This document shows positions 26,683-34,905 of a DNA stretch of 64,000 nt, one piece after another. The DNA lies in IMG/VR virus record IMGVR_UViG_3300042309_001835, positions 1-64,000 of that record, one strand, 5' to 3'. Position 1 is the stretch's first letter. Each line of letters starts with the position of its first letter. The position numbers were made by a program, and so were the translations under genes. The stretch comes from a virus. The notes below the pieces were generated by a model. The model ran no database searches. It saw only the letters and a program-made list of their open reading frames with translations, and had not been told where the DNA came from.

Positions 26683-27822
26683 ATGACTTACACAACCTGG
26701 GGTGAAGTTGCTAGACTTGCTGGTATAGCTGGCGCTAAATACCCCGAACTTGTTGCGGCTCAGTGGGCCCTGGAAAGCAATTGGGGCAAAACCATGAGTG
26801 GCAAGAATAATCCATTTGGGCTAAAGGGCAAGGGTCAGTCTGTCGAGACCACCGAATTTATCGATAACAAAGAAATCAAGCTAGTTGATGAGTTTGCTGA
26901 TTTTGATGATCTATCAGAGGCGATCAAATACTTAGTGGACAGGTGGTACAAAGATTTCCGTGGCTACAAAGGCGTGAATAATGCAGAAGACCTCAAGGGC
27001 GCTGCAAAGATGCTTGCATCCGAAGGCTATGCCACTGATCCCAAGTATGCAAACAAGTTGATCGAAATAATCAACAAGAATAGCGCCCCCGTGGAAGCTC
27101 CCACGCAATCTAGTCAGACGATTTCCCTGTCGGAGGCTGCCAAGTGGGATACGGGGCTGCCGCATCAGAGGAAGGCATGGCAGAACCTGCAAGCTACGCT
27201 GACAAAGGGGCAATTGCTCACTTTTGCCAAGGAGTTCCGTCAGGCATCAGTCACTCAGAAGCCGATTGAGGGTAAAAAGCAACCAGCCAATGTTCCATAT
27301 TTCTATCAGCGCGACAGCAAAACTGGACATGGCGAAAGGTCGTGCCAGTCGTCAGCTATTGCAATGGTGATCAAGTACTTGAATCCAAAGCTGATTACTG
27401 ATGACGACAACTATCTGCGGCTTGTGCTTAGGTATGGTGACACGGTATCCCAATCAGCACATCAAAAGGCACTAGACAACCTTGGGCTGAAACACAGCTT
27501 TCGCATGAACGGCTCAGAAAAGGACCTTATTCGTATTCTGGATTCAGGTTATCCAGTTCCGATTGGAATATTGCACAAGGGATCAATCGCGGATCCAACT
27601 GGTGGCGGACATTGGGTTACCGTTACTTCTTATGACGATAAATACTTCTATGTAAATGATCCATTCGGTGAACTGGATTTAATCAATGGTGGATACCTGC
27701 TGGCTGGACCAACTGATGGCAAGCAACAGAAGTATACCCGCAAAAACTTGATGAAACGTTGGTTAATCAGCAACGACTCTGACGGTTGGTATTGGGATTT
27801 AAGCGAGAACAAAAGACAATGA
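26683..27822 (+). CDS. two-domain endolysin: glucosaminidase plus C39-like peptidase
   Basis: 379 residues. Residues of about 1-135 match the FlgJ-type beta-N-acetylglucosaminidase layout (AAQWALESNWGKTMSGKNN with the catalytic Glu, then NPFGLKG and a YKGVNNAEDLKGAAKML tail). After a helical linker, residues of about 205-350 form a cysteine peptidase of the C39_2 kind: SCQSSAIAMVIKYL with the catalytic Cys, GGGHWVTVTSYD with the His, and NDPFGE with the Asp/Asn. Together they would cut glycan strands and peptide bridges of peptidoglycan. No signal peptide, so release needs a holin. Confidence 0.88.
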   Translation: MTYTTWGEVARLAGIAGAKYPELVAAQWALESNWGKTMSGKNNPFGLKGKGQSVETTEFIDNKEIKLVDEFADFDDLSEAIKYLVDRWYKDFRGYKGVNNAEDLKGAAKMLASEGYATDPKYANKLIEIINKNSAPVEAPTQSSQTISLSEAAKWDTGLPHQRKAWQNLQATLTKGQLLTFAKEFRQASVTQKPIEGKKQPANVPYFYQRDSKTGHGERSCQSSAIAMVIKYLNPKLITDDDNYLRLVLRYGDTVSQSAHQKALDNLGLKHSFRMNGSEKDLIRILDSGYPVPIGILHKGSIADPTGGGHWVTVTSYDDKYFYVNDPFGELDLINGGYLLAGPTDGKQQKYTRKNLMKRWLISNDSDGWYWDLSENKRQ

Positions 27823-28082
27823 AATCGCAGTTCATCTTGCCTTTCTTGCCTGGGTACATGTTCGACGGGTCGCGAGTCGTGTCGACCGGAACTGCGCTAC
27901 AGCCAACGCAACATATACACCCAGAAACAGGAGAACTGGTGTACTATGTCAGGCCAATCTTCAGGTGCGGTGGAACCTATGTTGGCATGTACATCCGCCA
28001 CGCTGGCATAGTAGGCTGGATAAACAGTCAGTCTTCCAGGTCTATTGAATCGTCTGATTCGGAGTCATTACCTGAAACATAA
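27819..28082 (+). CDS. hypothetical protein, coupled to endolysin
   Basis: 87 residues, ATG 27819 overlapping the endolysin stop (ATGA). It starts with a hydrophobic FILPFLPGYMFDG and contains ELVYYVRPIFRCGGTYVGMY. The C-terminus is a Ser/Glu/Asp tail. Its last 55 bases overlap the 3' end of a convergent minus-strand gene, both coding acidic tails. Function unknown. Confidence 0.6.
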   Translation: MKSQFILPFLPGYMFDGSRVVSTGTALQPTQHIHPETGELVYYVRPIFRCGGTYVGMYIRHAGIVGWINSQSSRSIESSDSESLPET

Positions 28083-28516
28083 GACAGTCCTGGGATGGCT
28101 TCAACGAGATTTCTCATGTATTGATGAATACGAGTTTCATCCCAGTTGCACTCATTGTACAACCTGGAGCTTAGTTCGTTCAGCGCCATGGAATGGTTGC
28201 CGGTCCACGTTTTCCGCTCCAGGGCATCTTCCTTGACCCTGTTTACATTCATCAGTATTTCAAGCTCGGTATTGATGTCATACTGATCAATAACCAGCTC
28301 GGTATGACTTACTCTATCCCTGTCGATCAGCCATAGCGACATCTTGAATACATTTGCTATGGCCGCAAGGATACCGTTGCCGACAGCAGTTATCAACGAA
28401 GAAAAGGAATTTGCTATAAAATGAACCACTGAGATGAGTGAATTAAACAGCAATTCCAGGAGCTCAATCAGCTCTTCGCCGAAGTCACCGATTATGTCGT
28501 ACATGATGTTTTTCAT
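28028..28516 (-). CDS. membrane-associated hypothetical protein in replication operon
   Basis: 162 residues from ATG 28516; a GTG lies one codon earlier. Residues 8-65 are strongly hydrophobic with acidic starts (DFGEELIELLELLFNSLIS, ITAVGNGILAAIANVF), suggesting a membrane or hairpin helix. The C-terminal half is soluble and acidic. It is last in the minus-strand operon, coupled to the helicase stop, and could tether replication to the membrane. That role is speculative. Confidence 0.55.
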   Translation of the reverse strand: MKNIMYDIIGDFGEELIELLELLFNSLISVVHFIANSFSSLITAVGNGILAAIANVFKMSLWLIDRDRVSHTELVIDQYDINTELEILMNVNRVKEDALERKTWTGNHSMALNELSSRLYNECNWDETRIHQYMRNLVEAIPGLSYVSGNDSESDDSIDLED

Positions 28517-30285
28517 CACTTGAACCGCGAGCTTTTGAACACGTTAACATGTTGCATAGTGTCGTCTGCCTTCAGACTGGCGGTGTGATAATCCAACTGA
28601 ATGACTGACATTTGGACAAATCCTTGTACTGTCGTGATTTGTTCTTGTGGCGGCGATCCCTCCCAGAACGCCTGTCGGCCGCGTACCTTAGAATGCCAAA
28701 GCTCAAGCTTTTGATCTGACGGTTCTCCTTCTACCTGGCGTTGCTTCCGAACAAGCCATACAGCGTGGGAGACATGGGACAGGGCGTCTGTACCCCTGAT
28801 CTGATCAAGCTCGGGTGGCTTTGGCTGGGACTTCATGTCTTCCTGTTCCCTCTTGATTCCAACGGTGTTCATCTGCGCCAGTACGAACAGATCAATGTCC
28901 AGCTCCTTGGCTGCGGTCATCAGTCGATAGGCTCGTTCTTCAAGCATGGCAGCGCCATCCCTGGCTGCTTTGTTATGGCGTGACAGTACGTGGAAGTGGT
29001 CCAGCACGACGGCCCTGAGTTCCGGCTTGCGGGCCTTCATGGATCTCATCGAGTTCACCACCGTGTCCACGCAAGCACCCCAGGGGGCTTCAATAATCAA
29101 CTCTCCATTGCAATTCTGCAGTTCACAGGCCAATGTAACCAACAGGTTGGCGATCTGTTCCTTATCTTCGGGATTTGGTACCTGAAGCTCACCGATGCTC
29201 ACGTAGCCAAGACCAGTACCTGATGACCGCCAGTGATAACCGTGCTTTCCAAGTAATTTGCGGCTAAGTGACGACAGCAATCTGGCTTCGATTTGGGTAT
29301 AATCAAGCTCGGCTGATATGAAGCCAACAGTTAACCCTTTACTGCACAAAGCAGTTGCTATCTGGCAGCCAATTTGTGTTTTACCAATACTGGTTCTGGC
29401 GGCCAGGGTAAACAGCCTGCCTCCGCATGGCTTGTTGGGTTTTGCATACTCAACGCCACCCTCTATGTCAAGGTCGATTGCATCTATGCCAGTAGATGCG
29501 GGTCTGGCCAACTGAGAAAATGCAGAGACACGATCGATCCAGTTTTGACGCTGCCCTCCGGGATCACCGATAATCACATCCAACAGGCCAACTGCCTGCC
29601 CTTGGTTGCCAATGCTGCCACGCATCATGCCGACACCTTCCATGGCACGTTGCTGCAGGTACTCAAGCGCCTCCTCGAGCTTTGTATCCGCCTTTATGTT
29701 TTGCTTTGCTGCATGCAATGTTTCTAGGTACAAGGCTCTGACGCGCACTTGCTTCAACACGTCAAGAGCCGTATGCCACTCCGACTTGGCATCACCATAG
29801 CAATTGATCAATTCTGGATCAGCTAATTGGGTTATGGTCTGGTTGAAGTCCATGATCGACACCGATCTTGAGGCGTCGTTCAGGTTTGTGTAACTTGCAA
29901 TCAGCGATTCTCTGGATATCAATTGGTTGGATCGCTGGCCAGTAAAAGTCAAGTCTATTTCTTTCGCAATTGCCTTGAAGCAATCATCCGACCACAGTGA
30001 TATAGGCACCAGTTGACCGTGCCCCATGCCAAATCCTGTTCTCAACTCACCCCAAAGTTCTCTTGCCAGGCCAGACGGTGACGACAGAGTGCGACTTAGC
30101 ACAACTGCTTCCTGTGTCAGCGTGTCTTCCCTTTCCTGTGTACTAGTTGGCTGCAGCTTATCGACTATGCGTGCTACATCCATAGCCGATGTAACAGCTT
30201 TTGTCATGCAGCTTATTATTTTGCCGCCATCTGTTTGAAGCAGGCCAAGGTCAACGGCCTTTTGCAGGTAATAGGGCAGTGTCAT
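28516..30285 (-). CDS. DnaB-like replicative helicase
   Basis: 589 residues from ATG 30285, one base after the stop of the upstream gene; a longer ORF to 30345 would overlap it. The C-terminal half is a RecA-type helicase core: Walker A AARTSIGKT at about residue 298, Walker B-like AVVLDHFHVL, then VLAQMN and IRGTDALSHVSHAVWLVRK, all as in DnaB/Gp41 helicases. The N-terminal half is helical, as in DnaB. It unwinds the fork and usually loads the primase; the matching DnaG-like primase is at 40.6 kb. Confidence 0.9.
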   Translation of the reverse strand: MTLPYYLQKAVDLGLLQTDGGKIISCMTKAVTSAMDVARIVDKLQPTSTQEREDTLTQEAVVLSRTLSSPSGLARELWGELRTGFGMGHGQLVPISLWSDDCFKAIAKEIDLTFTGQRSNQLISRESLIASYTNLNDASRSVSIMDFNQTITQLADPELINCYGDAKSEWHTALDVLKQVRVRALYLETLHAAKQNIKADTKLEEALEYLQQRAMEGVGMMRGSIGNQGQAVGLLDVIIGDPGGQRQNWIDRVSAFSQLARPASTGIDAIDLDIEGGVEYAKPNKPCGGRLFTLAARTSIGKTQIGCQIATALCSKGLTVGFISAELDYTQIEARLLSSLSRKLLGKHGYHWRSSGTGLGYVSIGELQVPNPEDKEQIANLLVTLACELQNCNGELIIEAPWGACVDTVVNSMRSMKARKPELRAVVLDHFHVLSRHNKAARDGAAMLEERAYRLMTAAKELDIDLFVLAQMNTVGIKREQEDMKSQPKPPELDQIRGTDALSHVSHAVWLVRKQRQVEGEPSDQKLELWHSKVRGRQAFWEGSPPQEQITTVQGFVQMSVIQLDYHTASLKADDTMQHVNVFKSSRFK

Positions 30286-30286
30286 G

Positions 30287-31315
30287 TCACAGTTCGTCGT
30301 CGTATATCCAGGTAACCTTGCGGCTATCTTCTGGCTCTGGTACATCTGTTGGCCATGAGCTTAGCTGGTATTTCATCCTGAACCTGGCGGGGTCCAGACC
30401 AGCATCACGGATGCGTTGTTCTGTTTCTATGATTCTGTCGTTGAATACATGTTCCTTGCCTGGGTCTGCTCTTAGTGTATTGAAATACATGTAGTGCAGA
30501 TTTTCGTATTCATCAATAGTCCTTCTCATGCTTGCCTTGATAATAACTTCGTCACTACGATCCTCTTCTTTTACCGCTTGCGGTTTTTCGTAGTTCAAAC
30601 CTTCATTGTAAAGTGAATAGACGTTCTGATACTTTTTAGTTTGAGGCTGGCCAATGCCAACGATGCTTTGAAGTGTTTTACTGGTGTTCTCTTTCGACCA
30701 GAATACAGAATGATCAACTCCAGCCTTGAGTACAGAGAAGAACCCCTTGTAATCATGCGACTTGTGTCCAAGTGCTTTTATATGCAAATCGACTGCCTTC
30801 AGGAGCTGAGCGCTGAGTCTATTTATTTTCGCATAATTAACTGGCCTGTATTCATTCCACGCATTTGTAGCTTCATCAAAGTAATTTGCCCGCGCTTTTG
30901 GCGGCGCAACTTTCTTCTTGACCTCCTGATAGGGCTGAAGCATCTGCTCCTCTACGATTGCCCTTGATTCTGCATCAACTTCTCTTAGGCGGCGCAATAT
31001 CGGCACTGGATCATGTAGGATGATATGTTCTGGAGTACCGGATACCAGGCCAAGCTCTTTCAGGTCGGCCATGCAGCGAATCCTGGTCGCTCTATGTATG
31101 CCTATCCTGCGATCAAGGACTGTCCTGCAGATCGGACCAAACTGTACTTGATTGGCAAGAACAATCCAAAGAAGTTTACTGTTTGGCGTTAAATCGTCGC
31201 ACAACAACAACTCCAGGGGTGCCTTTGCATAGACAACTGGCTCCCATGGCGTGTCCTTGGAGACGGAGATCTTCACGAGCGGGGACGGTTGTGTACCCAC
31301 ACTAGCGACCGGCAT
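30287..31315 (-). CDS. replication initiator / helicase loader-like winged-helix protein
   Basis: 342 residues if ATG 31315 (MPVASVGTQPSP) is the start. The frame is open to 31483, but that part is a translation of the repeat array and has an unnatural Cys/Gln/Lys composition. Residues of about 15-100 look like a winged helix (LLLCDDLTPNSKLLWIVLANQ, then VLDRRIGIHRATRIRCMADLKELGLV), as in phage O/DnaD-type initiators. The C-terminal part is helical and charged. It probably binds the adjacent dyad repeats and recruits the helicase encoded next. Confidence 0.65.
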   Translation of the reverse strand: MPVASVGTQPSPLVKISVSKDTPWEPVVYAKAPLELLLCDDLTPNSKLLWIVLANQVQFGPICRTVLDRRIGIHRATRIRCMADLKELGLVSGTPEHIILHDPVPILRRLREVDAESRAIVEEQMLQPYQEVKKKVAPPKARANYFDEATNAWNEYRPVNYAKINRLSAQLLKAVDLHIKALGHKSHDYKGFFSVLKAGVDHSVFWSKENTSKTLQSIVGIGQPQTKKYQNVYSLYNEGLNYEKPQAVKEEDRSDEVIIKASMRRTIDEYENLHYMYFNTLRADPGKEHVFNDRIIETEQRIRDAGLDPARFRMKYQLSSWPTDVPEPEDSRKVTWIYDDEL

Positions 31316-31359
31316 CAAAGCAGGCAACCGGCATTTGTTAAGACTTGCTGCAAAAACAG

Positions 31360-31491
31360 GTTGCATTTTGCGACAGTGTTGCATTTTGCGACAAAAACAC
31401 GTTGCATAGTGCGACAAAGGCCGTCGCTTTTTGCAACACGGGTTGACGCTTTTTGCAACATGCCGTGCGGGATTGCGTTGCAAAATGCGTC
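31360..31491 (+). repeat. six 15-bp dyad repeats (iteron-like array)
   Basis: Consensus GTYGCW-N3-WGCRAC. Copies: 31360-31374 and 31378-31392 (GTTGCATTTTGCGAC), 31401-31415 (GTTGCATAGTGCGAC), 31423-31437 (GTCGCTTTTTGCAAC), 31445-31459 (GACGCTTTTTGCAAC), 31477-31491 (GTTGCAAAATGCGTC). Four have centre spacings near 22 bp, two helical turns, so bound proteins would lie on one face. The array starts 44 bp before the initiator-like gene. Read as an origin, an autoregulatory operator, or both. Confidence 0.85.
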
Positions 31492-31590
31492 ACTTAAAAA
31501 GAAGCTCTTAGCTTTAAGATACTTGTCTACGGTTTTAGGTTTACTTCTTACTGTAAAAGAATAGAAAATATTAAGAAAAGAAAGCGCGTA
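31492..31590 (+). other. AT-rich stretch next to the repeats (possible unwinding element)
   Basis: About 100 bp with long A/T runs (CTTAAAAAGAAG, GTAAAAGAATAGAAAATATT) between the repeat array and the plus-strand early genes. Iterons next to an AT-rich segment is the standard design of iteron origins. No gene is present. Confidence 0.5.
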
Positions 31591-31620
31591 CGCGCTGGGG
31601 CGGGTTGGTATGGTGGTGAC

Positions 31621-31956
31621 ATGGGAAAGACCAAGCCACTGACAGCCGCAGAGCAGGCAGCCCTTGAGGAGGGGTGGCTGGAAATCGGCGAGTCCCTGGC
31701 CGCCACGATCCTTGTCGGGAAGCGCACAAAAAAATGGGCATGGAGCCTGATTGGGTCGCTTGGGCTGTACAAGCGATGGATGATTGATTTCTGGGTCGAA
31801 CGGTATCAAGATGAACATCCTGAGCTGAATTCGCCAGTTACGAAGGCGAAAGAGGGGCCCAGCAGGGACTGGCTGGCGCAGCGAAAATCAAAGTTCACAA
31901 AACGTGACCAAATAAAAGAGGCCCTTGAGTTGCTAAATGCCAGGACGAACCGCTAG
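31621..31956 (+). CDS. hypothetical early protein
   Basis: 111 residues, first plus-strand gene after the putative origin. Basic and helical, with AEQAALEEGWLEIGESLAA and a C-terminal KFTKRDQIKEALELLNAR. It looks DNA-binding but no family is recognised. Divergent from the replication operon, it may be transcribed from the AT-rich region. Confidence 0.6.
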   Translation: MGKTKPLTAAEQAALEEGWLEIGESLAATILVGKRTKKWAWSLIGSLGLYKRWMIDFWVERYQDEHPELNSPVTKAKEGPSRDWLAQRKSKFTKRDQIKEALELLNARTNR

Positions 31957-31979
31957 AGTGAATCATCTGACAAATCGTC

Positions 31980-32753
31980 ATGCCCGACTGTATCCCCAAT
32001 CTCGCAGGTGTCGCAACTAAGAATCTGGTTGAGACGATTGGAACTGGCAGCTACAAAGCAAGTTATATCAACTGGGCTCGGACGTTTAACCTGCTGCATG
32101 AGCATGCTCCCGGCTGGTACCTGGATGTAGTCCTGTCGCCGGAAGGAGCCGCTGTCTGGCGGGCACCCGGCAATGGCGGTTATCTGATGCTGCGGTTCTG
32201 CCATGTCGATGGCACGTGCCTGGCTCCAGCGCCGCAGGCGATCATGGACAACCGGAACGGGTCCATTCCGTTCGACAAGATTTCCGCCAGGGATGTGACC
32301 GACACGCACCGCCGTGGTGGCTGCATGCTGGCTGCCATGACATTTGGCCTGGCGGTTGAGCTGTGGGCGAAGATGCCACTGGAGAGCGGCTACGGACAGG
32401 CCCCTGAGGGCGACGCTACGGCCCCTGTAAGCCCCGTAAGCGGCATCCGTGCCACTACTGCGCCTGCAGCCCCCGCAGAGGCCTTCACGGCCGAAAAACA
32501 GGCCACTATGCAGGACTTCCTGGAGGCCTGTCTGGAAAAGGGGCTGTCGCCAGTGGCGGCAGATAAGTTGCTTGAGGTGATTGGCTCAAATTACGCCGGA
32601 GGAATCAAAACCCTTGCCAGCAAGACAGAAGCATGGGTGGTTGAGCAAAACCAGAAGGCGAATCCCGAGGAATCGGCGCAGCCTCAACAGGAGAAGCCCG
32701 CCAAGGCCGTAAAAAAGACTCCCACACAGAAGTCGAATCCAGAAGCGTACTGA
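31980..32753 (+). CDS. single-strand annealing protein candidate (DUF1071-like)
   Basis: 257 residues. Residues 15-130 fit the DUF1071/SSAP layout: SYINWARTFNLLHEHAPG, a beta segment with a VDGT turn, IMDNRNGSIPF, then DVTDTHRRGGCMLAAMTFGLAVELWA. Such proteins anneal complementary strands during phage recombination and often pair with an exonuclease, here probably the PD-(D/E)XK gene at 35.7 kb. The C-terminal 90 residues are a Lys/Ala-rich linker plus a helical domain (AAPAEAFTAEKQATMQDFL). Confidence 0.6.
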   Translation: MPDCIPNLAGVATKNLVETIGTGSYKASYINWARTFNLLHEHAPGWYLDVVLSPEGAAVWRAPGNGGYLMLRFCHVDGTCLAPAPQAIMDNRNGSIPFDKISARDVTDTHRRGGCMLAAMTFGLAVELWAKMPLESGYGQAPEGDATAPVSPVSGIRATTAPAAPAEAFTAEKQATMQDFLEACLEKGLSPVAADKLLEVIGSNYAGGIKTLASKTEAWVVEQNQKANPEESAQPQQEKPAKAVKKTPTQKSNPEAY

Positions 32754-32803
32754 AGAACGCTCAGCACTTCCCAAGGCTGGAGGATTCACAGCAACGCACC
32801 AAG

Positions 32804-32884
32804 ATGGATTTCATTGACTGGGCGGCCCAGTTCTTTGCAAAGGAATTCCATGGTGTGATCATAAGAGATTATAAAGAGCCTTAG
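32804..32884 (+). CDS. small ORF (26 aa from ATG, longer with a CTG start)
   Basis: ATG 32804 gives MDFIDWAAQFFAKEFHGVI then IRDYKEP. The same frame is protein-like back to a CTG at 32750 that overlaps the previous stop (CTGA), adding KNAQHFPRLEDSQQRTK. The stop lies inside a terminator loop. Real but of uncertain start. Confidence 0.35.
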   Translation: MDFIDWAAQFFAKEFHGVIIRDYKEP

Positions 32885-32897
32885 ACAGGCTCTTTTT
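32873..32897 (+). terminator. rho-independent terminator
   Basis: AAAGAGCC (32873-32880), loop TTAGACA, GGCTCTTT (32888-32895) running into T. It separates the annealing-protein operon from the sigma factor gene. Confidence 0.85.
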
Positions 32898-32930
32898 CTC
32901 GTCTATCATTCTCTTGACTGTTCCCGACCA

Positions 32931-33728
32931 ATGTCGAAAAGCTTGAGCAACGAAATTACTGCTTGGATGAACGCCGCAGGCAGTAAGCCGGTCTTGAGTA
33001 AAGAAGAAATGCTGATCATCGCAAAGAAGATTAAGTCACACGAGGTCGGGAGCCCAAAGTATAAGTTCTATGTGAACAAGTTGGTGTCTCATAATTTGAG
33101 ACTGGTTATCAGGTCGGTCCACTTGTACATGGACGGCAAGATGAAGAAAGGATGGGGAGGCCCGGAGACGCTCGATCTGCTACAGACAGGAGCGCTCGGC
33201 CTGATAAGGGCTGCAGAAAAGTATGACCCAGAAACTGGTTATACTTTTGCCACATACGCAACCTACTGGATCAGGTCTTTTGTCGGTCGTTACGCGATCA
33301 AGGCATCCAGTATATTTCATATACCGGAAAATGCCTGTCGTGATGCCTACTCCTTCGAAAAGTACGGATTCGTCAAAAACAAAAGCCACAACGTGAGTGA
33401 GGCGTTGACGAAACTTGTGCGCTCCGCTCAAGCGGTAATCTCTGTCGACGCACCACTAGGCGAAGATGGCGATATTTCGATCATTGATTGCCTAGAAAGT
33501 AAGTATCCGCCCAGCACCGAAGGCGCGGCTCGTTTTTCGTGTGAAATGGATGATCTGATCCAAGCGGCAGGGCTAAGTGACGATCAGGTCAAGGTACTGG
33601 AAAACCTGTTCATAGATGAGATGAAAGTTAAAGACATAATGCACGCCAATTCGATCTCCAGGGTAAAGGTTGCGGCTTTGCGTGAAACCGCCCTTGAGAA
33701 ACTCAGGCGGATTACCCCTGCGGCATAG
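32931..33728 (+). CDS. phage sigma-70 family factor
   Basis: 265 residues. Region 2 is clear at about residues 40-130: HNLRLVIRSVHLYMDG, LQTGALGLIRAAEKYDP, GYTFATYATYWIRSFVGR, the core- and -10-binding helices of group 1/2 sigma factors. Region 3-like IFHIPENACRDAYSFEKY follows. The C-terminal 55 residues resemble region 4 (LSDDQVKVLENLFIDEMKV, a helix-turn-helix, then VKVAALRETALEKLRRI). It should direct host RNA polymerase to phage promoters. It is flanked by terminators, so it is its own unit. Confidence 0.88.
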   Translation: MSKSLSNEITAWMNAAGSKPVLSKEEMLIIAKKIKSHEVGSPKYKFYVNKLVSHNLRLVIRSVHLYMDGKMKKGWGGPETLDLLQTGALGLIRAAEKYDPETGYTFATYATYWIRSFVGRYAIKASSIFHIPENACRDAYSFEKYGFVKNKSHNVSEALTKLVRSAQAVISVDAPLGEDGDISIIDCLESKYPPSTEGAARFSCEMDDLIQAAGLSDDQVKVLENLFIDEMKVKDIMHANSISRVKVAALRETALEKLRRITPAA

Positions 33729-33764
33729 CTGCCGGTCGGGTGTAACCAGTTCACCAAAACTCGA

Positions 33765-33770
33765 TATAAT
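33765..33770 (+). promoter_or_regulatory. promoter -10 box (TATAAT) for ssb
   Basis: GATATAATGTACTGTA, with the ssb start 25 bp after the box. The downstream bases GTACTG recur after another TATAAT at 36493. No consensus -35. Confidence 0.5.
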
Positions 33771-33794
33771 GTACTGTAGGCCCCAACTTAAACG

Positions 33795-34145
33795 ATGGCT
33801 ACCATTAGTATTGCAGGAACCGTAACTGGCCGCGCCGGTGAATCGCCGGTAACCGTGAAGACCTTTGAGACTGGCGACCCTGTTGCCAGCTTCTCTGTCG
33901 CTGACCGCGCTTACGTTTACACGAAACCTGGCTCTGAACGTCAGGGACAGTTCTATCGATGCGAAGTGCGGGGCAAGACCGCCGAAATCGTGGCGGAACG
34001 GATCAAGCGCGGTGATAAAGTCGGTGTTTCGGGTCAGCTCGTGCAGCGAATGTACAACGAAAAGCTGTTCCTGGACATCAAGAATGCTTCCGTTACCTTC
34101 CTTGAGGATCGAGCTAAAGGCGAGGAACAGGAACTTCCCTTCTGA
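33795..34145 (+). CDS. ssb: single-stranded DNA-binding protein
   Basis: 116 residues with the OB-fold order of bacterial SSB: ISIAGTVTGRAGESP, VASFSVADRAY, GQFYRCEVRGKTAEIVAERIKRGDKVGVSGQLV-type strands, and an acidic end EEQELPF similar to the DDDIPF tail that binds partner proteins. It coats single strands during replication and recombination. Own promoter and terminator, consistent with high early expression. Confidence 0.9.
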   Translation: MATISIAGTVTGRAGESPVTVKTFETGDPVASFSVADRAYVYTKPGSERQGQFYRCEVRGKTAEIVAERIKRGDKVGVSGQLVQRMYNEKLFLDIKNASVTFLEDRAKGEEQELPF

Positions 34146-34166
34146 GGTATCCTAGACTTAGACACA

Positions 34167-34199
34167 ACGGCCAGGCGTAGCCTGGCTGTTTTTCTTTTT
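34167..34199 (+). terminator. rho-independent terminator after ssb
   Basis: ACGGCCAGG (34167-34175), loop CGTAG, CCTGGCTGT (34181-34189), then TTTCTTTTT. Confidence 0.88.
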
Positions 34200-34208
34200 G
34201 GAGTAGTT

Positions 34209-34688
34209 ATGTACCAGTCGCCGAGGATCGATGAGATTGCACCTGGGGCGTGTGGGTTACTGATGGATGAAACGCCGATGTTGTTGGCCTCAAATGTAAG
34301 GCCATATGTGATTGCAATACTGTTACATCGCGGCGCTGTACGCCGCCACGAAATCCAAGCTAGTTTGGTACCCCATTGTTCGACCAGCGATTTGAAAGTT
34401 GGTGGATGGGATCCACTCAATGAAGATTACTGTGAAAATACCAGACTTGAAGAACTGATCGATGAAGCACTTGGCGACCTTGTTAGTGAAGGTATCCTTC
34501 GATACAACGAAAGCCAAGATCTATGGGTTCTAACTGGTGGCAATATTTCTGCAATTATTTCCTGGGCCGCAGCTACTGGAGCAAAGTTGCCTCAGCATCT
34601 TATAATGGAGTTAACCAGCAAACGATTCAACCGTATTCCAGACTATGTTAAGCCAGACTATGCAACCAACCAAGAAGTCAAAGTCTAA
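34209..34688 (+). CDS. hypothetical protein, winged-helix-like
   Basis: 159 residues. VRPYVIAILLHRGAVRRHEIQ then LEELIDEALGDLVSEGILRYN has the helix-turn-helix plus wing rhythm of replication-restriction or transcription regulators. No catalytic residues seen. GGAG lies six bases before ATG. Confidence 0.55.
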   Translation: MYQSPRIDEIAPGACGLLMDETPMLLASNVRPYVIAILLHRGAVRRHEIQASLVPHCSTSDLKVGGWDPLNEDYCENTRLEELIDEALGDLVSEGILRYNESQDLWVLTGGNISAIISWAAATGAKLPQHLIMELTSKRFNRIPDYVKPDYATNQEVKV

Positions 34689-34905
34689 GGCAGTCCCTGA
34701 CCACAAAAGACTGGCGGGGCCATCTTTTCCACTGCCGATCTTTCGCAAGGGAACGATGGTTCAGGTCTATTTGGGAGCCGGTTGGAGTACTGGGCGCGTC
34801 ATAGCCAGCAAGCAAGATCAGTGCCAGGTTACGCTAACGATGGGTAACCGGACAATTACCGTATTTGACGCCAGGTCGATTCGCCAAACTGAAAGCAATG
34901 ATTGA
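34660..34905 (+). CDS. small SH3-like/KOW-like protein
   Basis: 81 residues from ATG 34660, or 86 from 34645. Basic N-terminus, then FRKGTMVQVYLGAGWSTGRVI and QVTLTMGNRTITVFDARSI, the strand pattern of small SH3-like barrels that bind nucleic acids or proteins. It overlaps both neighbours slightly. Confidence 0.6.
   Translation: MQPTKKSKSKAVPDHKRLAGPSFPLPIFRKGTMVQVYLGAGWSTGRVIASKQDQCQVTLTMGNRTITVFDARSIRQTESND

Noticed and set aside
31316-31483. N-terminal extension of the initiator-like gene up to 31483
   Set aside because: It translates the six dyad repeats into a Cys/Gln/Lys-rich segment with no protein-like pattern; ATG 31315 is a better start.
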